64,000 nt of DNA, taken from positions 3,302,501 through 3,366,500 of the forward strand of contig CM069767.1 of assembly GCA_036169595.1 (NCBI GenBank), in the 5' to 3' direction. Below are positions 30,887 through 60,906 of this stretch, in pieces. The stretch comes from Dictyostelium firmibasis (taxonomy: Eukaryota > Evosea > Eumycetozoa > Dictyosteliales > Dictyosteliaceae). The position numbers and the translations under genes were made by a program. The notes below the pieces were generated by a model. That model had not been told where the DNA came from. It was given only the letters and a program-made list of their open reading frames with translations, and did not search any database. Numbering within the stretch: the stretch's first letter is position 1; each line of letters opens with the position of its first letter.

Positions 30887-31362
30887 ATTTTTCAAAGAAA
30901 TATCAAGAAAATAATTAATTAAATGAATTTACTTTAAGAGATTCAGTACTTATACCTATTTAGAAGGTAGAAAAGTCATTTAATTTATTTTTTTTTTTTT
31001 TTTTTTTTTTGATAACTTTTAATATTTGATTTACCAAATATTAAAATCTAATCGATTTTTAACAAATAATTTCAAAAAAAAAAAAATTTAATAAAGAAAA
31101 AAAAAAAAAAAAAAACTGTATTTATGTTTTTTTACCACTAATTTCAAGTAAATATATTATTTATCATATGTGATGTCTCAAATACAATATTCTATATTTA
31201 GTATAATCTAAAATTTGATTAAATAATTAAAAATTAATTTTTTAAAATTTTCTTTTTTTTTTTTTTTAAATAATTAAAAAAAAAGGTATAAATATTATTT
31301 TTTATTTTTTTTTCTTTTCATTAATTAATAATATTCTTTTATAAAAAAAAAAAAAAAAAAAA
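30196..31362. other. Divergent intergenic region, GTF3C5 and secreted-protein promoters
   Basis: Mostly A/T homopolymer. A patch at about 30375-30520 is less A/T-rich and could be read as a short Lys/Phe-rich peptide on the plus strand, but it has no recognisable family or good start and I do not call it a gene. At about 30740-30810 the words AAACCTAT and ACAGGTTT can pair weakly. Nothing else seen. Confidence 0.5.
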
Positions 31363-32181
31363 ATGAAATTAATTTTAAGTTTAATTGTATTTATTGCAAC
31401 AGTTGTTTTATTTGTTAGTGGTGAATCATATTATTCAATTAGAACAGATCTAAGAAAATGTGCATCTCCAATGTGTGGTGGTTATTTCGTACGTGAAATT
31501 GGATCAAACAAAACAGAAGTCTATGTTAAATCATTGAATCAAACGGTAAAAGGTGGAGCAACCGTTAGTGAAACACAATACAAATTTGCACCTTCATTCT
31601 CTGTAGTTGTAAAAGGTGAAATAAACAAAGATGATATCGTAGTATCAAAAATCTTTAGACTGTTACCAAAGTCAAATAAACCATTTAATTTTGATAACGA
31701 AATGAATCATTTCTTTACTGTTGCTCCAAATGGTGAAAAAAATAGTACAACCTTTGAAATTAAAAAATTGAACAGTAATAAATCAGAGAAAGTAAAATCA
31801 ATTGAAAATAGTTATAGCCATGATGTTTCATTGATCCCAATGGATTGGTTATCTTACAAAGTTCACTCTAGTCAATCGGTATTCACTGTTAGTGGTGAAA
31901 AAATGACCTCGAATAAAACCGTCGTCATTGATTATATGTTTATTAGTTTACCTGATCCAATGTTTTGTCCAAAAGAATTAATGGTTGCTAGTTGTACCAA
32001 TGGTACCATTCCAACCTATACTGCCACTCCTTCTCGTTGCTTATTATTTGCAGGTTGTGTACACAAAGGTGTTTGCCCATTGGTTGTCCCAGCTTGTTCA
32101 GAAGGATACACAAGAAACTCCTATGATTCAAAACCAAATGGTTGTCCACATTATTCTTGTATTCCATCATTCTTATCTTAA
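31363..32181 (+). CDS. Secreted cysteine-containing protein, function unknown
   Basis: 272 residues in one exon. Residues 1-20 are a signal peptide (MKLILSLIVFIATVVLFVSG). The mature N-terminus has the motif RKCASPMCGGYFVREI, seen in a family of small secreted Dictyostelium proteins, followed by a beta-rich domain. The C-terminal 75 residues hold eight cysteines (FCPKELMVASC, RCLLFAGC, GVCPLVVPAC, GCPHYSC) arranged in pairs with no Gly/Pro repeat, likely disulfide-bonded. Six or more N-glycosylation sequons (for example NKTE, NQTV, NSTT, NKSE, NKTV) support secretion. There is no C-terminal hydrophobic tail, so it is probably released and not GPI-anchored. No enzyme motif is visible. Confidence 0.8.
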   Translation: MKLILSLIVFIATVVLFVSGESYYSIRTDLRKCASPMCGGYFVREIGSNKTEVYVKSLNQTVKGGATVSETQYKFAPSFSVVVKGEINKDDIVVSKIFRLLPKSNKPFNFDNEMNHFFTVAPNGEKNSTTFEIKKLNSNKSEKVKSIENSYSHDVSLIPMDWLSYKVHSSQSVFTVSGEKMTSNKTVVIDYMFISLPDPMFCPKELMVASCTNGTIPTYTATPSRCLLFAGCVHKGVCPLVVPACSEGYTRNSYDSKPNGCPHYSCIPSFLS

Positions 32182-32214
32182 TTTTGGTATTTTAAAATAC
32201 CCATTTTTTTATTC

Positions 32215-32248
<34 letters not shown>

Positions 32249-32459
32249 ATAAAATAAAAAAATTAAATTAAAATAAAAAAAAAAAAAAAAGATAATTTTT
32301 TTGTAAAATTTAATAAATTGCTGAAATTAAAATTAAAACTAAAAAAAAAAAAATTTAAAGATAATTTGTAAAATTAAATAAATTGTTTGAATAAAAACAA
32401 ATTTTCAAAAAATAATAAAACAGTGGTAATTATAAAAAAAAAAAAAAACAGTGATAATA

Positions 32460-35849
<3,390 letters not shown>

Positions 35850-35960
35850 AAGCTTTACTTTGTATTATTATTGTAAATAAAGTTTATAATTTATGACACA
35901 TATTAATTTTTAATTTTTGATAGTTTTTGATAATTTGATATCAAAATTTTAATTTTATTT

Positions 35961-41921
<5,961 letters not shown>

Positions 41922-42450
41922 GACTAATTTAAAAATTATTAATACATGAGTGAATGAATGTATTGAGTATGTGTATGTGGGCTTATGTTTTTTATAAAAT
42001 ATTAGATTTTATCAAAAAAAAAAAAAAAAAAAAATTTTATTTTAATGACAAAACGAAAAAATAAAAAATATAAAAAAAAAAAATTAAAAATATAAAAAAT
42101 AAAAATAAAAATAAAAAAATAAAAATAAATTATAAGAGATCTTTTTCACTTTAGAAAAAAAAAAAATAAAAAAATAAAAAAAAAAAAATAAAAAAATAAA
42201 TATAAAAAAAAATATATATATATAAATTAAAATTGAGAATTATTTATAAATGTTAAAATATCAATCTTTATTATCTTTTTTTATTGTAATTTTATTTTTC
42301 TAAACAAAAAAAAATAAAAATAAAAATAAAAATAAAAATAAAAATAAAAATAAAAATAAAAAAAAATGATTTAAAAAAGTAAGAAATAGTTATAAATAAA
42401 TAAAAAAATAATTTTGGTAATCAAGATTTAATTCTCAATTTATTATTTTA

Positions 42451-42482
<32 letters not shown>

Positions 42483-42514
42483 CGAAAAAAAAAAAAAAAT
42501 TAAAAAAAAAAAAA

Positions 42515-42545
<31 letters not shown>

Positions 42546-42578
42546 CGAAAGTTGTAAATAATTTGCACAAATAAAAAG
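41922..42578. other. Divergent intergenic region, TMEM94-like and RBM34-like promoters
   Basis: A/T homopolymer with an (AAAAAT)n hexamer array at about 42311-42362 and a GAATGAATG block near 41950. No gene seen. Confidence 0.5.
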
Positions 42579-44153
42579 ATGGCAGGAAAATTAGAGAAAT
42601 CAACAAACCAAGTAGTATCAAAAACTACACCAAATAAAGAAACAAATAATAAGAAAAGAAAAGAACCAGAGCAAAAAATAGAAACCACTAAAACTACTGA
42701 GACTAAAAAAACACAAACAGAAAAACCAAAAACTACTGATAAGGACAGCAACAAGAAAACATCAGAAAACAATACCACTAAAAAAAATACAACAGAAAAT
42801 AAAAAAATAGAAACAGAAAAACCAGCCACTACAGATAAAGATAGTATCAAAAAAACATCAGAAAACAATACCAAAACAAAACAACCACAAGCCAAAAAAC
42901 AAAAATCGGAACCAACCACTCAACCAAAACCAACTACTGCACCAACTACTACACCAACTAAACCAACTACTAAACCAACTACTACAACAACTACTACAAC
43001 AACTACTAAACCAACTACTACACCAACTACTAAACCAACTACTACACCAACTACTAAACCAACTACACCAACTACTGCACCAACTACTAAACCAACTACT
43101 AAATCAACTACTAAACCAACTATTAAACCAACTACTACAACAGAACCAACTCAACCACAACAATCAACATTTTCAATTTTTGATTCATTAAAAAAATCAA
43201 ATGCAGTATCAACCACATCAGATAATAAAACTGTTGAAACAAAAAAAACAACTACTCCAAGTAAAAAAACAACAACAATAACAACAACTGATAAATCAAA
43301 TGAAAAAGAATCATCATCATCATTATTATTAAAGGCATTTTCAACTGATAATCAATACTCTGAACCAAATATTAAAGAAATTGATGAAAAGATTGATGAT
43401 GTATTAAAAGAGATTCAAGAAACATCAGGAGAAATATCAAGAAAAGATCAAAAAGACAAGGCTAAATTAAAGGCAGATGGTGTTGATGAACGTAAAAAAC
43501 AAAATCCACGTACAGTTTTTGTATCAAATTTAAATTTAGAGTTTGCCAAAGATAGTGAATTAAGACAATTATTCAAAGAATTTGGTCAAATTGAAACGAT
43601 TCGTTTCCGTTCAATTCCATTATCAAAAATTGATGGCAATCGTAAAGAAACTTTCATTAAAAAGCAATTTCATGAAAAACGTGAAACTTGTAATGCATAC
43701 ATTGTTTTCAAACAAATTAATGATGCCAAAAAAGCAGTGAAGGAAATGAATGGAAAAGAAGCATTTGGTAAACATTTACGTGTCGATATGGCCGATCATA
43801 AACCATCCAAAGAATCAGATGCAAAGACAATCTTTATCGGTAACATTCCATACGAAACTGAAGAAGAGGAATTGTTTTTAATTTTCGATAAAGCATTTGG
43901 AAAGGTGGTAAGTTTACGTATCGTTAGAGATTCATTCACTAACATTGGTAAAGGTTTCGGTTACGTCAATTTCAGCTGTGATAAAGCTGCCACAGCTGCT
44001 ATCGATCATAAAACTATTGAGTTCAATGGTCGTGAAATTAGAATATTCCCAACTAAAGAAAATCCAAAGAAAGGTAAAACTATTAAAGAAAAGAAGAAAT
44101 TATTAAATAAAAAACCAAGTACTCGTGGTCAAAAATCAAATGACCAAGAATAA
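42579..44153 (+). CDS. RBM34/Nop12-like nucleolar RNA-binding protein
   Basis: 524 residues in one exon. Two RRMs: about 312-403 (RTVFVSNLNLEF, then CNAYIVFK as RNP1-like) and about 417-495 (KTIFIGNIPYET as RNP2, GKGFGYVNF as a strong RNP1). The spacing, the long loop in RRM1 with IRFRSIPLSK, and the C-terminal KKGKTIKEKKKLLNKKP basic tail match human RBM34 and yeast Nop12, which act in pre-rRNA processing for the large subunit. The N-terminal 300 residues are Lys/Thr-rich and disordered, with imperfect direct repeats (ETEKP-ATTDKDS-KKTSENNT twice) and a KPTT/TPTT array at about 115-190. Nucleolar localisation is inferred from the family and the basic tail. Confidence 0.85.
   Translation: MAGKLEKSTNQVVSKTTPNKETNNKKRKEPEQKIETTKTTETKKTQTEKPKTTDKDSNKKTSENNTTKKNTTENKKIETEKPATTDKDSIKKTSENNTKTKQPQAKKQKSEPTTQPKPTTAPTTTPTKPTTKPTTTTTTTTTTKPTTTPTTKPTTTPTTKPTTPTTAPTTKPTTKSTTKPTIKPTTTTEPTQPQQSTFSIFDSLKKSNAVSTTSDNKTVETKKTTTPSKKTTTITTTDKSNEKESSSSLLLKAFSTDNQYSEPNIKEIDEKIDDVLKEIQETSGEISRKDQKDKAKLKADGVDERKKQNPRTVFVSNLNLEFAKDSELRQLFKEFGQIETIRFRSIPLSKIDGNRKETFIKKQFHEKRETCNAYIVFKQINDAKKAVKEMNGKEAFGKHLRVDMADHKPSKESDAKTIFIGNIPYETEEEELFLIFDKAFGKVVSLRIVRDSFTNIGKGFGYVNFSCDKAATAAIDHKTIEFNGREIRIFPTKENPKKGKTIKEKKKLLNKKPSTRGQKSNDQE
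42919..43145. repeat. Degenerate 12-base array encoding Thr-Pro/Lys repeats
   Basis: ACTACTAAACCA and ACTACTACACCA units encode TTKP and TTTP peptides in the RBM34-like protein. Confidence 0.85.
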
Positions 44154-44262
44154 ATATCGGAAAAAATAAATAAAAAAAAAATTTAAAATTTAGATTATAT
44201 TGGGTTTTTTTTTTTAAAGTAAAAAAAAAAAAGAAAAAAAAATCATATGGTATATATATTTA

Positions 44263-49285
<5,023 letters not shown>

Positions 49286-49394
49286 TTTTAACTCTATTTA
49301 TTTTATAATAATATAAAATAAAATATATAGTTATATTATATACTGTATTGTATGATATGAGTGGTGAATGATTGTTGATATGATGTGTTAATTA

Positions 49395-49398
<4 letters not shown>

Positions 49399-49467
<69 letters not shown>
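49399..49467. repeat. (ATT)n microsatellite, intergenic
   Basis: About 23 ATT units upstream of the CLEC16A homologue. Confidence 0.9.
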
Positions 49468-49469
<2 letters not shown>

Positions 49470-49912
49470 TATTTCCTTTTTTTTTTGATTTTTTTTTTTG
49501 CTTTTTTTTTTTTTTTTTTTTATTGATATGAATAATGTTATCAATAAATAAATAAAAATCGTCTTTGTTACTACTAGTTGTTGTAATATTAATATTATAT
49601 TGGTATTATTTATCTATTTATTATTTATTCCTTTTTCATTGTATGTTATATTTTAATTTTTGTTTTTATGTTTATATTTATATGTGTATCTATATATATA
49701 TATATATGTGTGGGGGTTGTGGTAGGTATGTAAATATATATATATATATATATTTATTTGATTATTATTATTAGGTATGTTACTATTTATATTTTGTTGA
49801 TTATTTGTTTATTATTGAGACTACCCTTGTTACTGTTGCTTCAACAATAAAAATAATTTTTTTTTATGCTGATGTTAAATTTGCAAAAAAAAAAAAAAAA
49901 TAAAAATATTTT

Positions 49913-49945
<33 letters not shown>

Positions 49946-50189
49946 TTTGGTTCGTTGTGAATATTTTGTTTTTTTTTTTTTTTTCTGTTATTATTTTTTT
50001 TATTTTTTTTTTATTTTTTAAAAAGTGTGGGTTATTATAATAATTTTTTTATAAAACATTATTTATTTTAATTTAATAAAATCTAAATTTCCAATATTAT
50101 TTTGTTAAAAAAAAAATAAAAATAAAAATAAAAAAAAATAATAAAATAATAAAAAAAAAAATGAAAATAAAAAATTTTAAAATTTTCAA

Positions 50190-50309
50190 ATGAATCATGA
50201 TATTTACACACCTATCGGCACATATTTTGTAAATTTACAACAAATTCTAAATAGGAAGATCAATATTGTAAGTGTCATCAATGATAATATACATATATAC
50301 TCAAAATAA
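50190..50309 (+). CDS. Possible small protein of 39 residues or exon of an unrecognised gene
   Basis: ATG at 50190 opens a 39-codon frame ending TAA 50307-50309. The peptide is not low complexity (IYTPIGTYFVNLQQILNR, then NIVSVINDN) and stands out from surrounding homopolymer DNA. A good donor-like GTAAGTG begins at 50268, so the real exon might stop there and join a downstream exon, but none I tried fits in phase. It may also be a decayed fragment. No family recognised. Confidence 0.3.
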   Translation: MNHDIYTPIGTYFVNLQQILNRKINIVSVINDNIHIYSK

Positions 50310-50408
50310 AGATTATGATGATAATAATGAAATTTTTCTTTTTTTTTTTTATTATTTTATTTTATTTTTTACATACAAAAAAAATAATAAATTTTATATG
50401 TTGAGATT

Positions 50409-50453
<45 letters not shown>

Positions 50454-51131
50454 TTTTACCTTTTACCTTTTATTTTATATTATATTATTTTGTTTCAAAA
50501 AGAATAGATACCTAAATCATTATTAGGGAAAGAAAGAAGAAATAAAAATAAAAAATAAAAAATAAAAAGTTTGGAGGTGATTACCCAAAAAACTTTTATA
50601 TTTTTTTAAATTCACCAATTAAGAAACAAACAAATTTTAGAATTATGAAATTCATTTTTCTTGATCCTACAATTGACAAATACTGGCAATAACTGAAAAG
50701 ATTAGATTTCAAATATGGGAATGAAAAATTATAAATTTAAATGATTGAAAAATTTGGTTTATGTGGAGAAAAAGGTGTCAAAAAAAATTTTTTGAAAATT
50801 TATAAAAAATAAGAAAAACAATAAAAAAAAAAAAAAGAAAAAAAAAACAATAAAAAAGAAAAAAAACAATATATAAAAAAAAAAAAAAAGTATAAAATTA
50901 AAAATAAAAGATTATAAAAACAAAAATAAAATTTAGGTATTAATATATTGAAGAAAAAAAAAAAAAAAAAAAAAAAAAAATGAAAAAAAAAAATAATCAC
51001 AAAACGTTTTTTCAATTTTTTTCCATTTTATGAGTATCGCCAAAAAAAATTGAAAAAAATTTTTTTTTTCAAAAACTGACATAATTTTTTTTTTCCGCTC
51101 TTTTCGTTCTTTTGATACACAGAGATAAACA

Positions 51132-51991
51132 ATGTCATCTAACGTAGGTAACACCCTGTCACATTATTGATTCAGTGAAAGAGAGGTGGTGTAAAAATGA
51201 TAGAGGTGGTTTGAAATGAATTATTATGTTATTAAATGAAAGATTGAATAAAAAAACAAAAAGATTGAGAAACAGGAGATAATGGATAAACTAAAACATA
51301 CAGCAATATTATCAACAATACAAGGGGAATCTATGAAACATGACATACTCAACACCTTTATCATTTATCACACCACTGAATAGATAGGTTTAACAAATAT
51401 TAATATAATTACCAAACCAATGGGTTTATGATTTTTCAATAACAGTACAGTAAGACCTCTCACACTCCACGTCGTCCATTCGAAAAGGAAAGAATCGACG
51501 CTGAATTAAAGATCGTCGGTGAATTTGGTTTAAAGAACAAAAACGAAGTATGGAGAGTCCAATACGCTTTAGCCAAAATCAGAAAGGCTGCTAGAGAACT
51601 CCTCGTTCTTGATGAAAAAGACCCAAAACGTATCTTTGAAGGTTCAGCTCTCCTCCGTAGACTCCACAAATTAGGTGTCATGGATGAATCAAAGAACAAA
51701 CTCGATTATATCCTCAATCTTAAAGTTCAAGATTTCATGGAAAGACGTCTCCAAACTTTAGTCTTCAAAAATGGTCTTGCTAAATCAATCCATCACGCTC
51801 GTGTTTTAATCAAAGGTAGACACATCCGTGTTGGTAAACAATTAGTTAACGTTCCATCTTTCCTCGTTCGTGTTGAATCCCAAAAACACTTAGGTTTAGC
51901 TTCAACCTCCCCATTAGCTGGTGGTCGTCCAGGTCGTCGTGCCCGTAAAATGGCCAAGAATAACTCATCAAAAGGTGAAGAAGAAAACTAA
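51132..51991 (+). CDS. rps9: 40S ribosomal protein S9 (uS4)
   Basis: Exon 1 is 12 bases (51132-51143, MSSN) and exon 2 is 51446-51991, giving 185 residues, close to other eukaryotic S9 (about 194). It is a primary-binding small-subunit protein that contacts 18S rRNA near the decoding centre and early 40S assembly sites. Signature pieces: [71 protein letters not shown], and the S4 RNA-binding motif [24 protein letters not shown], then [10 protein letters not shown]. Codons are enriched for C-ending forms (CTC, TTC, ATC, AAC) unlike its neighbours, as expected for a very highly expressed gene. The 302-base intron, right after the fourth codon, is unusually long and less A/T-rich than others here that lack repeats. 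Confidence 0.95.
51186..51376 (+). promoter_or_regulatory. Large inverted repeat (hairpin) inside the rps9 intron
   Basis: Arms pair as follows: GTGGTGT 51186-51192 with ACACCAC 51370-51376 (7 bp); AAATGATA 51195-51202 with TATCATTT 51359-51366 (8 bp); a G-U pair at 51203/51358; AGGTG 51204-51208 with CACCT 51353-51357 (5 bp); and TTGA 51211-51214 with TCAA 51349-51352 (4 bp). The enclosed loop is about 134 bases. Folding would loop out about 190 of the 302 intron bases and bring the splice sites to a typical Dictyostelium intron distance. Regulatory function is inferred. Confidence 0.6.
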
Positions 51992-52872
51992 ATTAATAAA
52001 AATCATCATTATATTAGAGAGTAGTATATTGTAGTAAAAATTATATATTTTTTTTTTTTTTTTTTTAATTTAAATTAAAAAAAAAACAATCGGTTCATTT
52101 ATATAGATCTATGTTTTTAACTCAAATAATAATAATAATAATAATAATTTGAATTTATTTTTATTTTTTAAAAATACAGATAATTTTTTTTTTTTTATTT
52201 TTCTTAAATACTATTAAGGTTATATTAAAAAAGTGGCTAATAAATAAAATAAAAAAAAAAAGATAATCAGATAACTCTAACCAAACTTCATAAAACAGTT
52301 TGTTGTAAAAAAATATTCAACATTTTGGTTTTTTTTTTCTTATTTTTTTTAATGCTTTCTCTTTTTGAAGCCAAAATTAAAAATGGTTAGGAAAAACTGG
52401 TCAAAAAAAACAAAAAAAACTTAAATTAGACTTTAATACCACAGTAATTTTTTTTTTTTTTTATTACAAACAAAAGAGTGTTTTTTATTCCTTTGCAATT
52501 TTATCAACACACTGATTAACCTCTGCCTTAATTTAATTTTTTTTTTTTATTATTTTTTTTTATTTTCTTTTTATTTTTTTATTTTTTATTTTTTTTTTTT
52601 TTTTTCACACACACCAATTTATTTCAATCTCACCACCACCACCCTATTTCAATCAAAAAAAAAAATAATAAGAAAAAATAAACAACTTAAAAGTTAATTT
52701 ACAAATAAAATAACTTTTTTTTTTTTTTTTATTTTTTTAATATTGTTTTTTTTTTTTTTTTTTTTAATATTTTATTAAATTTGGGGGTTCAAAAAAAAAT
52801 ATATAAGCAATAATTTAAAATACTAAAACTTTTAACAAAATAATATTTAAATAATATAAAATAAGAAACAAA
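51992..52872. other. Intergenic region between rps9 and membrane-protein gene
   Basis: A/T homopolymer, a short (AAT)n at about 52129-52148, and a CA-rich block CACACACACC through CACCACCACCACCC at about 52606-52644 roughly 230 bases before the next start codon, which could be a promoter element. No gene or RNA recognised. Confidence 0.5.
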
Positions 52873-52943
52873 ATGAAAATTGAACCATTATTAATAACTC
52901 AATTATTTACAATTGTCACATTAATTGTTTCATTAATTAGTAA

Positions 52944-52980
<37 letters not shown>

Positions 52981-53766
52981 TCTTTTTTCTTATTTTTTTT
53001 TTATTTTAATTTTTTTTTTTCACAAAGAATTTTAAAGTATTAAATAATATTAATTATAAATTTTGTTTAATTAGGCCCATGGCAAGAAATTAAATTTATT
53101 GTTAAAGAGTTAGGAAAAACAACAATTAAAGATATTAAACATTCAATATATAATAAACCATTATTATTTTTGGATAGTGATGGTAGTAGTAAAAATATAC
53201 CAAATATTGATTCTAGTGAATATGATAAAGAAACTTTAATATTATTCATGGCAATATTCGTCATTTCAATATTAACAATTTTTGTTTATATATTGATCAC
53301 TAGATCAATTGGTAATAAAAAGCATACATCATTACCACAAGAATTAATAGCACATACATTTCCAATAGTAGTTATAGTTTTAACAATAACATTGGCATTC
53401 ATTTCAACCAATTTTGGTGTTAAAATATGTAGTGACAAATTTTATTATGCAAACTCAACTTTAACACCAGAATCTTCATCAATAAACTGTTTTGAATTAA
53501 AAATTTCAAATATTGAGCTTAATTTATCAAATATAAATATTAATAATAATAATAATAATAACAATAATAATAATAATAATATTACCACCCCCAATATAAT
53601 TCAATCAACAATTAGTTCAGAGCCTATTTTTGGATATTATTTAATATTTTTATCAGTTATTACAAGTGTTATTTTGTCGATTGTTCACATAGTAAGATAC
53701 GATAATTTGAAGAAAGTTCAAGCAGAAAATCATTATTATACAAAATTAGATGCTTTTATAATTTAA
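52873..53766 (+). CDS. Small multispan membrane protein, function unknown
   Basis: Two exons, 52873-52939 and 53075-53766, give 252 residues; the join restores LIVSLISPWQEIKFIVKEL in phase. Four hydrophobic segments are visible: residues about 6-23 (LLITQLFTIVTLIVSLIS), TLILFMAIFVISILTIFVYI at about 74-94, a third at about 111-132 (HTFPIVVIVLTITLAFIS), and a fourth near the C-terminus (YYLIFLSVITSVILSIVHIV). Between the third and fourth is a 70-residue loop with two Cys, several N-glycosylation sequons and a short Asn run, probably lumenal or extracellular. I recognise no family. Confidence 0.75.
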
Positions 53767-54481
53767 AAAAAAAAAATAAAATAATAATTATAATAATTAT
53801 AATAATAAAAATAATCATTTTAGTATAAAAATAATTTACTTATTATTCTCATAAGTCAAATTCCTTTTTGTTATTACTATATTAAATTTGCAAAAAAAAA
53901 AAAAAAAAAAATAGAAGGAGAAGAAGAAAAAATATAGGAAAGGAAAGAAAATCAAGTAACTTTTTTTATCACCTTTTGGTTAAAGAAAATATTATTATTA
54001 TTATTTTTAATTGTATGGTTTACTATTTTATTCATTTTATTTCACTGGTTGTAGTTTTTTTCTTTTAAAAAAGTTATATTAACTTTTTATTTTTGAAAAT
54101 TTAATCATTATTAATTTGATTGGGAGTTTTTTTTTTTAATTAACTAAAATAAAAAATTTCGATCATTATTGGTTGAAAATTTTTAATTTAAATTTAAAAA
54201 TGAAAAAATAAAAATAAGACCACCCCATTTAGAAAATAAACAATTTCTTAAAAAAATAAAAAAAAAATAAAAAAAAAAGACAAAAAAAATCTATGAGATA
54301 ATTATAGATTTTTACATTGCAGCATGTTAATAATAAAATTTTTTTTTTTTTTTTTTTTTTCAATAACGTGCACATACTCGTGTCAAACTTTTTTTAAAAT
54401 TAAAAATTTTCAAAAAAAAGGTGTTTTCATTTGTTTTCGTAAACCAAACACATACAATTATCCTTGCCGTTTAGGACAAAA

Positions 54482-54513
<32 letters not shown>

Positions 54514-54640
54514 ATTTTATTTTTTATTTTTTATTTTTTTTTTAATTTTTTTAATTTTTTTTTTATAAATTTGTTTCATTACTTACTTATTTTCAAAATA
54601 AATATAAAATATAATTATAAATTTTATTTATAATAATAAA

Positions 54641-54681
<41 letters not shown>

Positions 54682-54836
54682 ATAATAATAATAGTAATAA
54701 TCAAAAAATTATAATAATTTGTAAAAATAATTATTTGTATAAACAAAAACCATATTTATTAATTGATCTATCAATTTATTTATAAATTTAATTAAATAGT
54801 TTTTTTTTTTTTTTTATTTTTTTATTTTTTTTTCAA
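53767..54836. other. Intergenic region upstream of the ComC-like pair
   Basis: Long A/T homopolymers with a mixed-sequence block at about 54300-54480 (GTGCACATACTCGTGTC, CCAAACACATAC, CCTTGCCGTTTAGG) that could hold promoter elements for the gene at 54837. An ACCACCCC word lies at about 54220. No gene seen. Confidence 0.5.
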
Positions 54837-59978
<5,142 letters not shown>

Positions 59979-60097
59979 AAAAAAAAAATAATAATAATTA
60001 AATAGTTGCCATTTATTAAAAAAAATTAAAAAACAAATTAAAAAAAATAATAAAAATTAAATAGTTGTCATTTATTAAATTAAAAAAAAAAAAAGTA

Positions 60098-60300
60098 TCC
60101 AAGGAAAGCATTTATGAGTAATTAAATAATTTTCTTTACCAATTTGTAATAGTGTTACAGTATTAATTATATCATAATTTATAGATGATATATAATTCTC
60201 CAAATAATAATATTTACCAAAGGTATTGCCTTCTTCTTTTTCAAAATATTTTATAAAAATTGAATGAGTACTTACTTTTGTTGAATTAAAAAAAAAAATA
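60098..60300 (-). pseudogene. Coding-like fragment, family unknown
   Basis: On the minus strand a mixed-composition open stretch reads FIKYFEKEEGNTFGK and then NYDIINTVTLLQIGKENYL. It is less A/T-rich than its surroundings and contains a GTAAGTA donor-like word just upstream. No start codon in good context and no family recognised, so a relic or exon fragment is as likely as a gene. Confidence 0.25.
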
Positions 60301-60553
60301 AAAAAAATATGAAAAAAAAAGGATGTATTAAAATGCAAAGTTAGAATAATAAATACAAAAAATACCTACATATATATGTTTTTAAAATTTAAAAAAATAA
60401 TAAAAAGAAATATAAAAAAAATAAAAATAAAAACTTGAAATCTTAAAAGTATGAAAAGAGTTTTTTTTTTTTTGTATTTATTTTTTTATTTTTTTTTTTT
60501 CAAACCTAAGAATATTCTCCAAAAGTTTTTTCATATTTTAAAAATATATTGTG

Positions 60554-60563
60554 ATCACGTGAT
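60554..60563. promoter_or_regulatory. ATCACGTGAT palindrome with E-box core
   Basis: A perfect 10-base palindrome with a CACGTG core stands alone in A/T-rich DNA about 345 bases before the second ComC-like gene. It could be a transcription-factor site; no supporting copies are seen nearby. Confidence 0.3.
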
Positions 60564-60906
60564 AAAAACGTATTCCTATTTTTTTTTTTTTTTTAATTTT
60601 TTTTTTTATTTTTTTTTTTTTTTTTTATATAATTATCAAAAAAATTGATTTGTGGTATGAATTTTTTCGATTCACAAAGATATTTTTTTTTTTTTATTTT
60701 TTTTTAATTTTATTTTTATTTTTTTTATTTATATTTTTATTTTTATTTATTTATTTTTTTTTTTTTCAATTTTATATAATAATAAAATAATAATAATAAT
60801 AATAATAAATTTTTAAAACTTTTTTTTATTTTTTTTTTTTTTATTTTTACAATTCCAATATTTTGATAAAATAAAAAAAAAAAAAAAAAAAAAATAAATA
60901 ATAGAA

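Larger units (their letters stand above)
49286..51131. other. Long intergenic region between CLEC16A homologue and rps9
   Basis: The largest gap in the window and the divergent promoter region of both genes. It holds an (ATT)n tract (49399-49467), TA-alternating blocks (about 49690-49712, 49735-49753), long A and T homopolymers, a triplicated ACCTTTT (about 50451-50470) and two patches of lower A/T content: 50190-50309 (small open frame listed separately) and about 50565-50770. The second patch includes ATTACCCAAAA and a short CTGA-bearing stretch but no confident RNA gene. Just before rps9, about 51084-51125, is a pyrimidine-rich patch with CCGCTCTTTTCGTTC. Confidence 0.5.
59979..60906. other. 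Intergenic region between the two ComC-like genes
   Basis: A/T homopolymer on both sides; the near-duplicate ATAGTTGCCATTTATTAAA / ATAGTTGTCATTTATTAAA lies at about 60002-60020 and 60061-60079, a short local direct repeat. A coding-like minus-strand patch (about 60098-60300) and a CACGTG palindrome are listed separately. Confidence 0.5.

Noticed and set aside
50565-50770. Possible C/D-box snoRNA with a DUSE-like upstream element (ATTACCCAAAA)
   Set aside because: No proper C box is present, the DUSE-like word has a mismatch, and no terminal stem is visible.
51296-51306. Match to the 11-base motif of Dictyostelium class I small RNAs in the rps9 intron loop
   Set aside because: Only 9 of 11 bases agree with the motif as I recall it (ACATACAGCAA against CCTTACAGCAA), and the expected adjacent terminal stem is not there.
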